A stretch of 64,000 nucleotides of DNA from Halobellus inordinatus (GTDB lineage Archaea > Halobacteriota > Halobacteria > Halobacteriales > Haloferacaceae). Below, piece after piece: positions 35,598 through 43,997 of this stretch. The DNA is taken from NCBI RefSeq assembly GCF_024464655.1, contig NZ_JANHAV010000007.1, forward strand, positions 1-64,000, given 5' to 3'. Each line of letters opens with the position of its first letter. Position 1 is the first letter of the stretch. The notes under the pieces are model-generated. The model was not told the DNA's origin, searched no databases, and saw nothing but the letters and a program-made list of their open reading frames with translations. A program made the position numbers and the translations under genes.

Positions 35598-35988
35598 CGT
35601 TCACGCACCCTTCGAGGACTGTCACGAGTGTGATCGCGCGGTTCGTCGCGCGATACTTCTTCCAGCGGCCGTCCTGCCGATCAGAGACGAGCCCGGCGTC
35701 GACGAGTTTCGAGAGCGCGTGACTCAGACCGCTCTCGGTGACGTCTGTGACGGCGTTCAACTCACAGACACAGAGTTCCTCCTCTGCGGCGACGAGCGTC
35801 CGGACGAGCGTGAACCGCGTCTCGTTCGCGAGCGCGGAGACGATACTGAGCTCAGCATCGACGCGCGCCTCGCCCAGCGCCGCCTCGAGGGTTCCCAGTT
35901 CGTCGAGTCGTGCGTCGACGTCTTCGCTCCGACACTCCCCGAGCTCGTCGTCGAGGTATCGCCGAAGCCGTTCTGTTGCTTGTGCCAT
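35590..35988 (-). CDS. arsR: ArsR-family winged-helix repressor
   Basis: The 132-residue protein has an ArsR-type winged helix (VSALANETRFTLVRTLVA, ELCVCELNAVTDVTESGLSHALSKL). The ELCVCEL motif, two cysteines on the recognition-proximal helix, is the classic As(III)/Sb(III) sensing site. It represses the arsenic operon until arsenite binds. A perfect seven-base inverted repeat lies nine bases before its ATG and is the likely operator. It is first in the operon and overlaps the pump gene. Confidence 0.93.
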   Translation of the reverse strand: MAQATERLRRYLDDELGECRSEDVDARLDELGTLEAALGEARVDAELSIVSALANETRFTLVRTLVAAEEELCVCELNAVTDVTESGLSHALSKLVDAGLVSDRQDGRWKKYRATNRAITLVTVLEGCVNDE

Positions 35989-35996
35989 TGCACTCC

Positions 35997-36016
35997 AATT
36001 GAGAGATCACTCAATT
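35997..36016 (-). promoter_or_regulatory. ArsR operator overlapping the ars promoter
   Basis: AATTGAG and CTCAATT are exact inverted repeats separated by AGATCA, 9-28 bases before the arsR start. For a leaderless transcript the site would cover the region of the TATA box and RNA start, which explains repression. A second palindrome, AATAGATCTATT, lies at 36048-36059. Confidence 0.6.
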
Positions 36017-36126
36017 AGTTCTTCCCCTTCGAAGGCCCAATGCGGTCAATAGATCTATTTGATCTACATAGAGTGGGGGTAATCGGGCCATTTTTTGGAT
36101 TGAAACAGATTGAGTAAACTCTCAAA

Positions 36127-36807
36127 TCAATTCTCAGCCCCTGCTCCCACATCGCCTTCGCCGACGACGAGTCCCGTGCCGCATCTGACGGTCGTGTCGG
36201 GAAACCGCTCCGTGATCTCTTGTTTCTTCTGTGTGCAGTGGCAGGGCGAGACGAAGCCGAGCCCGCGAAGGGCTTCCAGTCTTGCGAAATCGTGAAAGCC
36301 GCCCATCACGCCCACGACCGCTGCAGTGTCGAGAGCGGCGTCGAGTAGGGATCCCAGCCCAGGATGTGCGCACCCGGTCAGGAGTACCGCCCCGCGTTGG
36401 AACCGACAGACCAGTCCCTGCTCGCAGATCTCCTCGCCGACGGCGCCCGTCGTGACCACGCCCTCTCGTACCTGCGTCGACTCTCCGGCAGCGATCACGT
36501 CGACGGTTTTCGGAACGGACTGCGAAACCGTCGTTGCGAGCGATTCCGTGGGGACGACCACGTCGACTTCCGGATTCTGCTCGACGACTGCCGGGAGTCC
36601 GCCGACGTGATCGTCGTGGCCGTGCGAGAGAACTACCGTGTCGATGTCGGTCGGTGTCACGTCGAGCGCAGCCATATTCTCGCCCAACGCGGCCGCGTCG
36701 TCGCCGGTATCGAACAGGACGTCGTCACTGACGAGTGCCGAGAACCCCCAGCCGGTATGCACGCCCGTCCGTGCTCGTTCGTTGTCGTACAGAACGGTGA
36801 TCTCCAT
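36127..36807 (-). CDS. Metallo-beta-lactamase fold hydrolase
   Basis: The ATG at 36807 gives 226 residues starting MEITVLYDNE, the family start; the upstream extension is non-coding in character. The zinc motif is in VVLSHGHDDHVGGL, with later ligands in LLTGCAHPGL and the terminal SPCHCT segment. It resembles the archaeal 7,8-dihydropterin-6-methyl-beta-ribofuranosylaminobenzene phosphate synthase-like subgroup. The molecular role of that subgroup is poorly fixed, so only hydrolase fold is claimed. Confidence 0.87.
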   Translation of the reverse strand: MEITVLYDNERARTGVHTGWGFSALVSDDVLFDTGDDAAALGENMAALDVTPTDIDTVVLSHGHDDHVGGLPAVVEQNPEVDVVVPTESLATTVSQSVPKTVDVIAAGESTQVREGVVTTGAVGEEICEQGLVCRFQRGAVLLTGCAHPGLGSLLDAALDTAAVVGVMGGFHDFARLEALRGLGFVSPCHCTQKKQEITERFPDTTVRCGTGLVVGEGDVGAGAEN

Positions 36808-36988
36808 TCGAGTCACTCCCTCACCCACTGCTTCGGTCGCGTCCCGCATACTGTTTCCCCCCTCCGTCTGCCGTCTCTCCACGCGGAACGCGCTACCAGT
36901 TCCGACCACTCGACCGCCCTGAGTAGCGTCGCTTCCTCGTTTCGCGGTCGTCAGCAGTTTCACACCTTCGCTCCGACTAGTCTGTGTG

Positions 36989-37829
36989 ATGTCCCTCCGG
37001 ATCGGGCTGACGGGAGACGTAATGCTCGGCCGACTCGTCGACGAGCGACAGTGGAAACGCCCGGTGGCTGTCGTCTGGGGCGATCTACTGGATACGCTCT
37101 GCGACCTCGATGGGCTCTTCATCAACCTCGAGTGTGCGCTCTCCGCTCGATCGCCTCAACGACCAACATATTGCCCACGCCGGCGCTGGGCGGACGCGTG
37201 AGGAAGCCTTCGAGCCAGCACTAGTGTCGATACACGACCTCGAAGTCGCGTTCATTTCGCTCACCGACAACACGCCCGAGTACGCCGCGACCGAATCGTC
37301 GCCGGGAACGGCTTACGTCGTGATCGATGCTGACGACGAGAAGAGCCGGGCGACCGTTCAGGAGACGTTAGAGCGTGCTCGGGTTCACTCACCGGACCTG
37401 TTGATCGTCTCTCTCCACTGGGGGCCGAATATGGTCGAACGGCCACCCGAGTCCTTCCGGGAGTTCGCTCACTGGCTCGTCGACGAGGGCGTCGACGTCG
37501 TCCACGGCCACAGCGCGCACGCCTTCCAAGGAACCGAGGTGTATCAGGGACGACCGATTCTATACGACACCGGTGATTTCGTCGACGATTACGCCGTCGA
37601 CTCCCGCCTCCGGAACGATCGGGGCTTCCTGTTCGAACTTTTGGTGTCGCAGACGGGCGAACTTTCGGAACTGCGGTTGCGTCCGACCGAGATATCCGAC
37701 TGCTCGGTACACGAAGCCAGCCAGGAGGCGGCCGAGTGGAGTCGCCGACGGATGCGTGACCTCTCGTCCCCGTTCGGAACCACCTTCGAATTGGGCGGTG
37801 ACGAGTTAGTGCTCGATCTGTCCCGGTGA
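36989..37829 (+). pseudogene. CapA-like (PGA capsule synthesis) metallophosphatase with internal deletion
   Basis: The first 50 codons encode the CapA start (IGLTGDVMLGRLVDE, then LFINLECALS). The frame then runs off and stops at 37201. In another frame, from about 37150, the protein resumes (LDRLNDQHIAHAGAGRTREE, then SFTDNTPEY-like blocks, HWGPNM, GHSAHAFQG, DTGDFVDDY) to the end. Some 55 codons, including the conserved asparagine-histidine (LANNH) metal site, are missing at the junction near 37144-37150. The gene is therefore an inactive remnant unless the sequence is misassembled here. Confidence 0.8.
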
Positions 37830-37997
37830 GAAAAGCGGACTCGAACCGGGCACGTCCCATCTCCCGCTCGTTTGTGCCGGATCACCGTCTTTCGATCTGA
37901 TCTCGATCCTCCAACCTGTAGTTGCGAACGCCAAGATTGCTGTACGGGTTTCGCGGTGAGATTAATCATTTACTACTAACCCATCTTTATTCTACGT

Positions 37998-38882
37998 ATG
38001 CTGGCATCTAGTGTCTCGTTCGTCGATTCGATTGCACGGGAGATCGCCCTATGGGCTGGTGTACTCCTACTGCTTGCCAGCGGCCTCTCGTTCTATGTGG
38101 GATGGAACGAACGAAAACGAGCCGAAGTTATCGCTGAAACCCCCCGGAAACCGATCGCTGAAGTACGATCACCTGGAGTGATTCGGATCCGGGGCGAAAT
38201 CATTCCACAAGTCGGCCAAGATACGTTCACATCTCCGATTAAAGGAGACGAGAGCTGTGTTCTATCGGCGTGGGAGATCAACGAACAATACGATACTCCG
38301 AAGACGAAGTCGTGGGAGAGAGCCGCGTGGGGCATCAAAACAGTTCCGTTCTTTCTCTCGGACGACGGTGGGGAGATACTCGTCGACATTGACGACGTAG
38401 TCGTTGGGAACAACACAGATGACGTGTTCACACCGGAAACCCTGCTTTCGGCAGACGGCGTTTCTGTCGAAGGACTTCAGTGCGAGTTCGAAGCATTCGA
38501 TATCCATTTGGAAACTGATTACGATGAATCCCCGCCAAGCCGGGTGACGGAGTTCTTAGATGACACTGACGGGTTGTCAGTAGACCCGATGACGACCCCC
38601 GCTGGAGAGTACGTCGTTGATGCAAGCAAACGGAAGTACGCAGAACAGACACTCGCACCGGGAGACACAATCAGTATCCTCGGCTACGCTCAACCCCGGC
38701 GTGATGGGGTGGAGTCAACGACTCACCCTGAAGATCTCGTGCTGACGCGCACGAACGAGTCTACCCTGTATCTCTCGGAACTACCATTCGATGGGGTGTC
38801 AACTGGTGGCGGGGGGTTGGTGTTCGGTCTGCTGACCGGCGTTCTCGGTGCTGTTCTCCTCGCCTTCCGGGTCGTAGCGTGA
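37998..38882 (+). CDS. GIDE-like membrane protein
   Basis: The 294-residue protein has an N-terminal helix (about 14-34), a large soluble region and a C-terminal helix (about 273-292). The soluble part includes RIRGEIIPQ...FTSPIKGDESCVLSAWEI. The pattern resembles the GIDE/MAPL intermembrane domain of membrane E3 ligase-related proteins, but without a RING. A similar layout occurs in the protein at 39992-40738. Codon use is visibly more A/T-rich than in the neighbours, and an A/T-rich gap follows, so recent transfer is possible. The function is unknown. Confidence 0.7.
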   Translation: MLASSVSFVDSIAREIALWAGVLLLLASGLSFYVGWNERKRAEVIAETPRKPIAEVRSPGVIRIRGEIIPQVGQDTFTSPIKGDESCVLSAWEINEQYDTPKTKSWERAAWGIKTVPFFLSDDGGEILVDIDDVVVGNNTDDVFTPETLLSADGVSVEGLQCEFEAFDIHLETDYDESPPSRVTEFLDDTDGLSVDPMTTPAGEYVVDASKRKYAEQTLAPGDTISILGYAQPRRDGVESTTHPEDLVLTRTNESTLYLSELPFDGVSTGGGGLVFGLLTGVLGAVLLAFRVVA

Positions 38883-39295
38883 CACTGTTGGTTCGCAGCC
38901 GAAACGGAAATCCCGTTCAGCAAATTACCGGGATTCCCAACTGCAGTTCAACAATTTAATATAGCGATATATAATTTATCAGTTCGTGGGCGGCCACGCC
39001 TCGAATACTGTGTTGTATAGTTGTCTGCCCGGGACATCTACACAACAAGATTAAACAGATATATTACAAATTTGCTCTATCAGCCGAAATCGACGTGCTT
39101 CGAACCACCTGCGCACGGAGCTCGCGGCTTTCTCCGGTGGCACACACGGCCACGAGTCGACGGTCTCCCAATTCGACGATCCAACGGAGGCTGATACGTC
39201 CTTCTGTGTCGTCTCTGTCCCATCGAGACGACCGCCTAGCCGACGTCCAGACGCCGGAGAAGTCATACGTCTCCCCGATGTAGGCCCTCGAAGAG
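38883..39295. other. A/T-rich non-coding interval with a long imperfect palindrome
   Basis: The first 180 bases are unusually A/T-rich for this genome (AATTTAATATAGCGATATAT and similar). A 37-base imperfect palindrome (39011-39047) has arms TGTTGTATAG and CTACACAACA that pair around TGTC/GACA. The right half has a partial minus-strand frame (RISLRWIVELGDRRLVAV) without a start, possibly a remnant. No intact gene is supported. Confidence 0.45.
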
Positions 39296-39853
39296 ATGGC
39301 ACGAGGCTCCGACACCGCCCGGCTTCCGCTCGAACCGCTTCGTCGACAGGTGGCAGACGCCACCGGCCGCTCGGCGTCGTTCATCGACGTCACGGGCGTC
39401 GAAGTGGACGGTAACGCCCTCGAAGTGACGTTTCAGACGCCAGACGAAGACGTTCCGGTCGCGGACGTCGTCGTCGAAGGGCCGAACGGACGCACTGGGA
39501 CCACGCCGGTCCGACTCGACACCCCGTCGGGAGTGAACGTTTTCGGCGAGTTGCTACGGATCGAATACGCCGGTCGCGACGCCGAAACGGACGAGATACT
39601 CGTCTCGGTCGACCAGCAGGTCGGTGACGACTGGCGAACCCTTCTCGGGTGCGGGCAGATGTGGGCAGTACAGACGTCACACCGGGGTGAGGACGTCACG
39701 ATCACGTGTCACGTGGAAACGCCGTCGGATCCGGACGACGAGAACGGCGACACGGCAGAATCCGAGATCGACCCTGCCTCGGGGTCCGACGCCGGATCGG
39801 ACGCGGACGCCGACGCGGCCGACGACGGCGGTCTTCTCGACCTCGATCGGTAG
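39296..39853 (+). CDS. Haloarchaeal protein of unknown function
   Basis: The 185-residue protein is a compact beta-rich domain (about 1-140) followed by a tail dominated by Asp, Glu, Ala, Ser and Gly. It lacks signal peptide and membrane helices, so it is probably cytosolic. Its strong acidic bias and G+C-rich third positions mark it as a real gene. No family is recognised. A T-rich tract follows at 39888. Confidence 0.7.
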   Translation: MARGSDTARLPLEPLRRQVADATGRSASFIDVTGVEVDGNALEVTFQTPDEDVPVADVVVEGPNGRTGTTPVRLDTPSGVNVFGELLRIEYAGRDAETDEILVSVDQQVGDDWRTLLGCGQMWAVQTSHRGEDVTITCHVETPSDPDDENGDTAESEIDPASGSDAGSDADADAADDGGLLDLDR

Positions 39854-39991
39854 TTCGTACTCCCGTGCCGACCGTCGCTCGCTAGCGTCTTTTTCTCATT
39901 AAGAGGACCTTACTGAATGGTAGTAAACCATTAACCGCGATACGGAACGACCCGTCGACAGAATCTTGTGCCGGTCTCGATGACTGTACGT

Positions 39992-40738
39992 ATGGTCTCT
40001 GCGCCCTCCGGCAGCGTCCTGTTCGGTAGCGTCCTCGCTTTGCTTGGCGGTCTCGTGTTCGCGTTCAGCGCCAGATACGTCTGGCGTGCCACGGCGATTC
40101 GTAGAGCGCGCGACGTGTCGTCGCTGGCCGATACGCCACCCGGCACACTCGTCCGCGTGTCGGGGACGGCGAAACAGGCCAGTGACCTACTGACGGCCCC
40201 ATTCAGCGGGCGCGACTGTCTTGCCCTCCGCTACGCTGTCGAAGAACGTCGCCTCAGCCTGGGGTTGCTCCCCTGGTTCGTCACGCTTCACGAAGCGGCC
40301 GGCTCGGATGCGTTTCGGGTTCGAACGCCGGAGACGGTCGTCGACGTCGTCGCACCTGCTCACACGGTCGTCCTCGATCGGGACGTCGTCGCGACGGTTC
40401 CGATAGACGGCGATCTCCCCGACCGTATCGCGCGCTTCGAGGAAACGACCGCCGCGCTTCCCGAGGCGACTTTCTGGCGCGATCCGCCGTCGCTCCTGCG
40501 TCCGCTCGTAGCCACTCTCTCGCTGGGGACGCGCCGCTACACTGAGCAGCGAGCCGTTCCCGAGGCGACTCTTACGGTTGTCGGCCGCGTCACTGACGAC
40601 GATGACGGTATCGACCCGTTGGTCGTCTCGGATACGACTCCCACCGCAACGATCTTCCGGATGGCGAAAACAGCCGTTGCTGGCGTTTCGATCGGGGTAC
40701 TCGCTCTCGGAGTCGGGCTCGCTGTCCTGTTTCTCTAA
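39992..40738 (+). CDS. GIDE-like membrane protein, second copy
   Basis: The protein of 248 residues (start at 39992; 39980 also possible) has N- and C-terminal membrane helices. Between them is a soluble domain with TLVRVSGTAKQASDLLTAPFSGRDCLALRYAVEE. That segment parallels VIRIRGEIIP...FTSPIKGDESCVLSAWEI in the protein at 37998: a short OB-like strand set, then a conserved Pro, an acidic or Gly-Arg turn and Cys. Eukaryotic GIDE domains have a comparable arrangement. Biological role unknown. Confidence 0.7.
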   Translation: MVSAPSGSVLFGSVLALLGGLVFAFSARYVWRATAIRRARDVSSLADTPPGTLVRVSGTAKQASDLLTAPFSGRDCLALRYAVEERRLSLGLLPWFVTLHEAAGSDAFRVRTPETVVDVVAPAHTVVLDRDVVATVPIDGDLPDRIARFEETTAALPEATFWRDPPSLLRPLVATLSLGTRRYTEQRAVPEATLTVVGRVTDDDDGIDPLVVSDTTPTATIFRMAKTAVAGVSIGVLALGVGLAVLFL

Positions 40739-40833
40739 CACCGATCTGAGGTTGACGTTGCATCAGTATGTCCTGCGGATCGACCCGAGACGCTACATTT
40801 GTTGATGTCCTAGTTACAAGCAACACCACACCT

Positions 40834-41487
40834 ATGACCATCATCGCAAAAGTCTACTTTTCGCATCCGAATATGGCCTTAGCAAATGTCATTTCGTCAC
40901 TTCCAGACACTGACATTCGCGTGCTGCAGGAAGTGAGCACAGACCCCGTTAGCGACCAGTCGTTCTTCGTCGTCGAGACCGACGAGACCGAGAAACTCGA
41001 ACGCGAACTGGACGCCGACCACACCGTCGAACACGCGCATCGGGTGTCGAGCTACGAGGACCGCCCCGTCTACAGTATCGAGTTCGCGCCCGATACGCTG
41101 CTCCTCGGTTCGGTCGTCACCGAACAGGACGGATTCGCGCTCAACGCCTACCGATACAACAGCGGATGGATTGAACGCTGGCAGCTTCCAAACAGAGAGT
41201 CACTCCAATCGGTCTGGGAGTACGCGAACGATCAGTCGTTCGAGTTCGACATTCGAGAAATCCATCAGATTTCGGAGAGCAACCAGACCGACACGAGCGG
41301 GCTAACCGACAAGCAGCGAACCGCGCTTATTTACGCCTACGAGAACGGTTATTTCGAAGAACCACGAGAGACGACGCTCGAAGAAATCGCCGATTCGTTC
41401 GGAATTTCGACAACTGCTGCGAGCGGCCGCGTCCGGCGCGGCGTGAAGAACCTCATCGAGTCATCCGCACAGGACTTCACAGAATAA
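40834..41487 (+). CDS. HTH-10 (Bat-type) transcription regulator, second copy
   Basis: The 217-residue protein starts MTIIAKVYFSHPNMAL, directly parallel to MSITAKVHIEHEHLAL of the regulator at 6003. It ends with the HTH-10 domain (LTDKQRTALIYAYENGYFEE, then SFGISTTAASGRVRRGVKN). The ATG at 40834 is preferred over 40768 on that alignment. The N-terminal domain probably senses a ligand or redox signal. The neighbouring genes are unrelated, so the target is unknown. Confidence 0.9.
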   Translation: MTIIAKVYFSHPNMALANVISSLPDTDIRVLQEVSTDPVSDQSFFVVETDETEKLERELDADHTVEHAHRVSSYEDRPVYSIEFAPDTLLLGSVVTEQDGFALNAYRYNSGWIERWQLPNRESLQSVWEYANDQSFEFDIREIHQISESNQTDTSGLTDKQRTALIYAYENGYFEEPRETTLEEIADSFGISTTAASGRVRRGVKNLIESSAQDFTE

Positions 41488-41594
41488 ATACTCGTAGAAC
41501 AAATCACAATTCGTTTAATTCGATTTTCGATACCACTTTTCAGCTCACGCAGATTCGAGGTAGTATTTTCTGTTCTCTCAACATATCTGTCGGT

Positions 41595-42302
41595 ATGGCG
41601 CGCACCCTCTCCGGCCGACTGCTCACTGGTGGCCTCGTCATACTGATCGGTGTGTTACTTCTCTTGCGCACGACGGGAATCGCCGAGACGGACACGCTCT
41701 GGGACTGGGTTCCGGCTCTGTTCGTCCTGCTCGGCGTCTGGGCGATCATTAGAAGCGACTTCCGTAATCTCACAGGTCCCGTGATGGTCGTCGCCATCGC
41801 GGGTACCTTCCTCCTGCGGAATCTCGGACTCGTCTCCGACGCGGCTATCGGAACGTGGTGGCCGCTGTTTCTCGTCCTCTTCGGTGTTCTCATCGTCGTG
41901 AACCGTTCCCGCCGTCAACGCCGGCTTCAACACGCTAGTGTCGACGCGGACGGCGAACTCACCGCCGTCGGCGTGTTCGGCGGCGGCGACCGACGGCTCT
42001 CGACGGACGCGTTCACCGGCGCCGAGATCGTCGCCGTCTTCGGCGGCGTCGACCTCGACCTCCGCGACGTCTCGATTCCGATCCCGCCCGCCGTCGTCGA
42101 GACTGTCTGCCTCTTTGGCGGCTCCGAAATCCGCGTTCCCGAGGACTGGGAGGTCCGCCTCGACGTGTTGGCGCTGTTCGGAGACGCGTCCGATAGCCGC
42201 CCCCGTCGGGCGAAGTCCGCGGACGAAGCCGACGAAACTGCCGAACCGGACCTCGTCGTTACAGGACTCGTGTTGTTCGGTGGTGTGGAGGTGCTGGACT
42301 GA
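41595..42302 (+). CDS. LiaF-like membrane protein
   Basis: The 235-residue protein has about three to four N-terminal helices (residues 8-100). It ends with a beta-helix-like domain with repeated AVFGGVDLDLRDV and CLFGGSEIRVPEDW units, as in LiaF/YvqF C-terminal domains. In bacteria these damp cell-envelope stress signalling; in archaea the role is unknown. The gene ends just before a palindromic element B. Confidence 0.8.
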   Translation: MARTLSGRLLTGGLVILIGVLLLLRTTGIAETDTLWDWVPALFVLLGVWAIIRSDFRNLTGPVMVVAIAGTFLLRNLGLVSDAAIGTWWPLFLVLFGVLIVVNRSRRQRRLQHASVDADGELTAVGVFGGGDRRLSTDAFTGAEIVAVFGGVDLDLRDVSIPIPPAVVETVCLFGGSEIRVPEDWEVRLDVLALFGDASDSRPRRAKSADEADETAEPDLVVTGLVLFGGVEVLD

Positions 42303-42336
42303 CCTCGACCAGCAGCCGCGTTCGGCCGCCGTCTCA

Positions 42337-42412
42337 TAGATTATCGTCACTGTTCGGAGAGTCTCGCTGTACCGTCCGGCGAGACATCTATGCGGACGTA
42401 CGATAATCTCTA
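42337..42412 (+). mobile_element. Palindromic element B, copy 1 (76 bp)
   Basis: The left end TAGATTATCGT and right end ACGATAATCTCTA mirror each other, and the interior pairs as well (GAGAGTCTCGCTG with the CCGGCGAGACATC side). Flanks are TCA on the left and TCT on the right, a nearly matched 3-bp duplication. Its last three bases, CTA, are the TAG stop codon of the leftward gene that ends at 42410. Confidence 0.75.
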
Positions 42413-43867
42413 TCTGTCTCTGTAGTTCCCGCGCCCGACTTCGAGTTCGCCCGACGTCACGTACCAGCCCCGGCCCGGACCGAGCAGTTCGACGCTCGTC
42501 CGGTCGCGGTACTCGTTGCCCGTCCAGCCGCCGGAGAACCACTCGTTCCGCCCGGAAAGCTCCGTCGAGACGTAGACTGTCGCGTTCGGCGTGGTGTCGT
42601 ATGTGGCGTACACGCGACTGTCGTACTCGTAGCATCGGTGCCGCTCTGCGTCCGTTCCAAAGCGGCACTCGACGGCGGTCCGGTCGTACTGCGGCGTGAT
42701 GATCGGAGCCGTTCCCAGCGGGTCGGCCGTCTCGATCCGCTCCTCGCTTCTGAGCGTCACCGTGAACGTGAACGACCCGTCGTCGCGGACGCCCATCGCC
42801 GGGTCCGTGGGGTCGTATTCGTCGGGGCTGATCCGCTCGCGCCAACCCATCGTCTCGTTTTCGACGACTCGGTAGTAGACGCGAGAGACGTCGATCCGGT
42901 CGGCCGAAATCGCGATCATCGGCCCGTGCTCGGTCTCGACGCGCTCGTAGGTGAAGTTCACCGGCGTCGGGTCGGGGTCGTAGCCCCGGAGCGCCGGAAC
43001 GTCCCGCTCGTAGCGTGCGTTCTGGAGGAACTGTGCTGTGAGCTCTGTGTCGCCGTCGTCTGTCGGCATCGGGACGTACACCGTCGCGTTTTCGAGAGAT
43101 CGATCCGTCGAGAGCGTGACACGGTACTCGTAGGTGCTTTCGGAGGACTGCTCGACGCGCTGCTGGCCGAGGACCGAGAGGCCGAAGAGCAAGAGTCCGA
43201 AGACGAGTACGACCACGAGAACCCCGATTCCGACCGCGCGCCAGTTGATCGTCTCCTCGGGGCCGCGAACCAGATACCGGTAGCCGAGTACGGCGGCCGA
43301 GGCGCCGGCGACCGCCCCGATCGGGAGCGCGACGAGCAGCGAAGGCCAGACGAGCGGATCCAAAACGACCGTGAGCGAGATCGTGACCGCGAGGAAGGCG
43401 GCGACTCCCGCGGTCAGACCGCCGGCGATCGCCCTCCACGAGGGAGATTGCCCGGCGTCTGCTCCGGCTACTGTGTGACTGCCACTGGGGGCCGACGCGC
43501 GGCCGTCGGCGAGGAGCGCTCCGAGTGCGCCACCGACGCCGGCGACGAGTATCTGTCCGATGGTCGCTGCGAGCGAGAGGAGCGCGGCGATGCCCAACGA
43601 TCGCAGTGGGCCGCCGCCAACCGGGAACTCTCCAAAGCGAAGGGCCAGGACGACGCCCGTGATCAGTGTGCTCACCGCTGCAATCACGATGCCGGCGACC
43701 GCACCGGCGAGCGCGCCGCGCTTCGGCCCCTTGCGTTCGAGGTAGCCGGCGACGCCGCCACCGAGCAGCGGCGCGACCAACAGTACCAACGGGACGAATC
43801 CGAGTGCGCTGCCGACGACGCCGCCGAGCACCCCGTTTCGGAGCGTCGACGCTGTCCGCTCCTGCAT
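42410..43867 (-). CDS. Polytopic membrane protein with large extracellular domain
   Basis: The 485-residue protein has a glycine-rich N-terminal membrane region with about six helices (residues 10-130 and 145-240) of the haloarchaeal DUF5518-like type. A C-terminal extracellular domain of about 240 residues carries several N-glycosylation sequons. It could be an envelope sensor or structural protein; no enzyme motif is seen. The stop codon lies in the end of element B, so the last residues (NYRDR) may differ from those of relatives. Confidence 0.75.
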   Translation of the reverse strand: MQERTASTLRNGVLGGVVGSALGFVPLVLLVAPLLGGGVAGYLERKGPKRGALAGAVAGIVIAAVSTLITGVVLALRFGEFPVGGGPLRSLGIAALLSLAATIGQILVAGVGGALGALLADGRASAPSGSHTVAGADAGQSPSWRAIAGGLTAGVAAFLAVTISLTVVLDPLVWPSLLVALPIGAVAGASAAVLGYRYLVRGPEETINWRAVGIGVLVVVLVFGLLLFGLSVLGQQRVEQSSESTYEYRVTLSTDRSLENATVYVPMPTDDGDTELTAQFLQNARYERDVPALRGYDPDPTPVNFTYERVETEHGPMIAISADRIDVSRVYYRVVENETMGWRERISPDEYDPTDPAMGVRDDGSFTFTVTLRSEERIETADPLGTAPIITPQYDRTAVECRFGTDAERHRCYEYDSRVYATYDTTPNATVYVSTELSGRNEWFSGGWTGNEYRDRTSVELLGPGRGWYVTSGELEVGRGNYRDR

Positions 43868-43997
43868 ACCGTTAGATACCTTACATTAGCATATATGGCT
43901 GTGGGTCGGTCCGACTGCCGAGTGCGTCGTCAACTCGACCGGCCCGACGGGCCGCCCCGTCGCGGACGAGCGTATGGTCGCTCTCGAGTGGAACCGC

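Noticed and set aside
39064-39300. Minus-strand segment with RISLRWIVELGDRRLVAV
   Set aside because: It looks partly coding but has no acceptable start and overlaps the start of the rightward gene; at most a remnant.
41655-43439. 594-residue minus-strand frame across the LiaF-like and membrane-protein genes
   Set aside because: It crosses element B and two genes, is extremely Arg-rich and has no recognisable domain.
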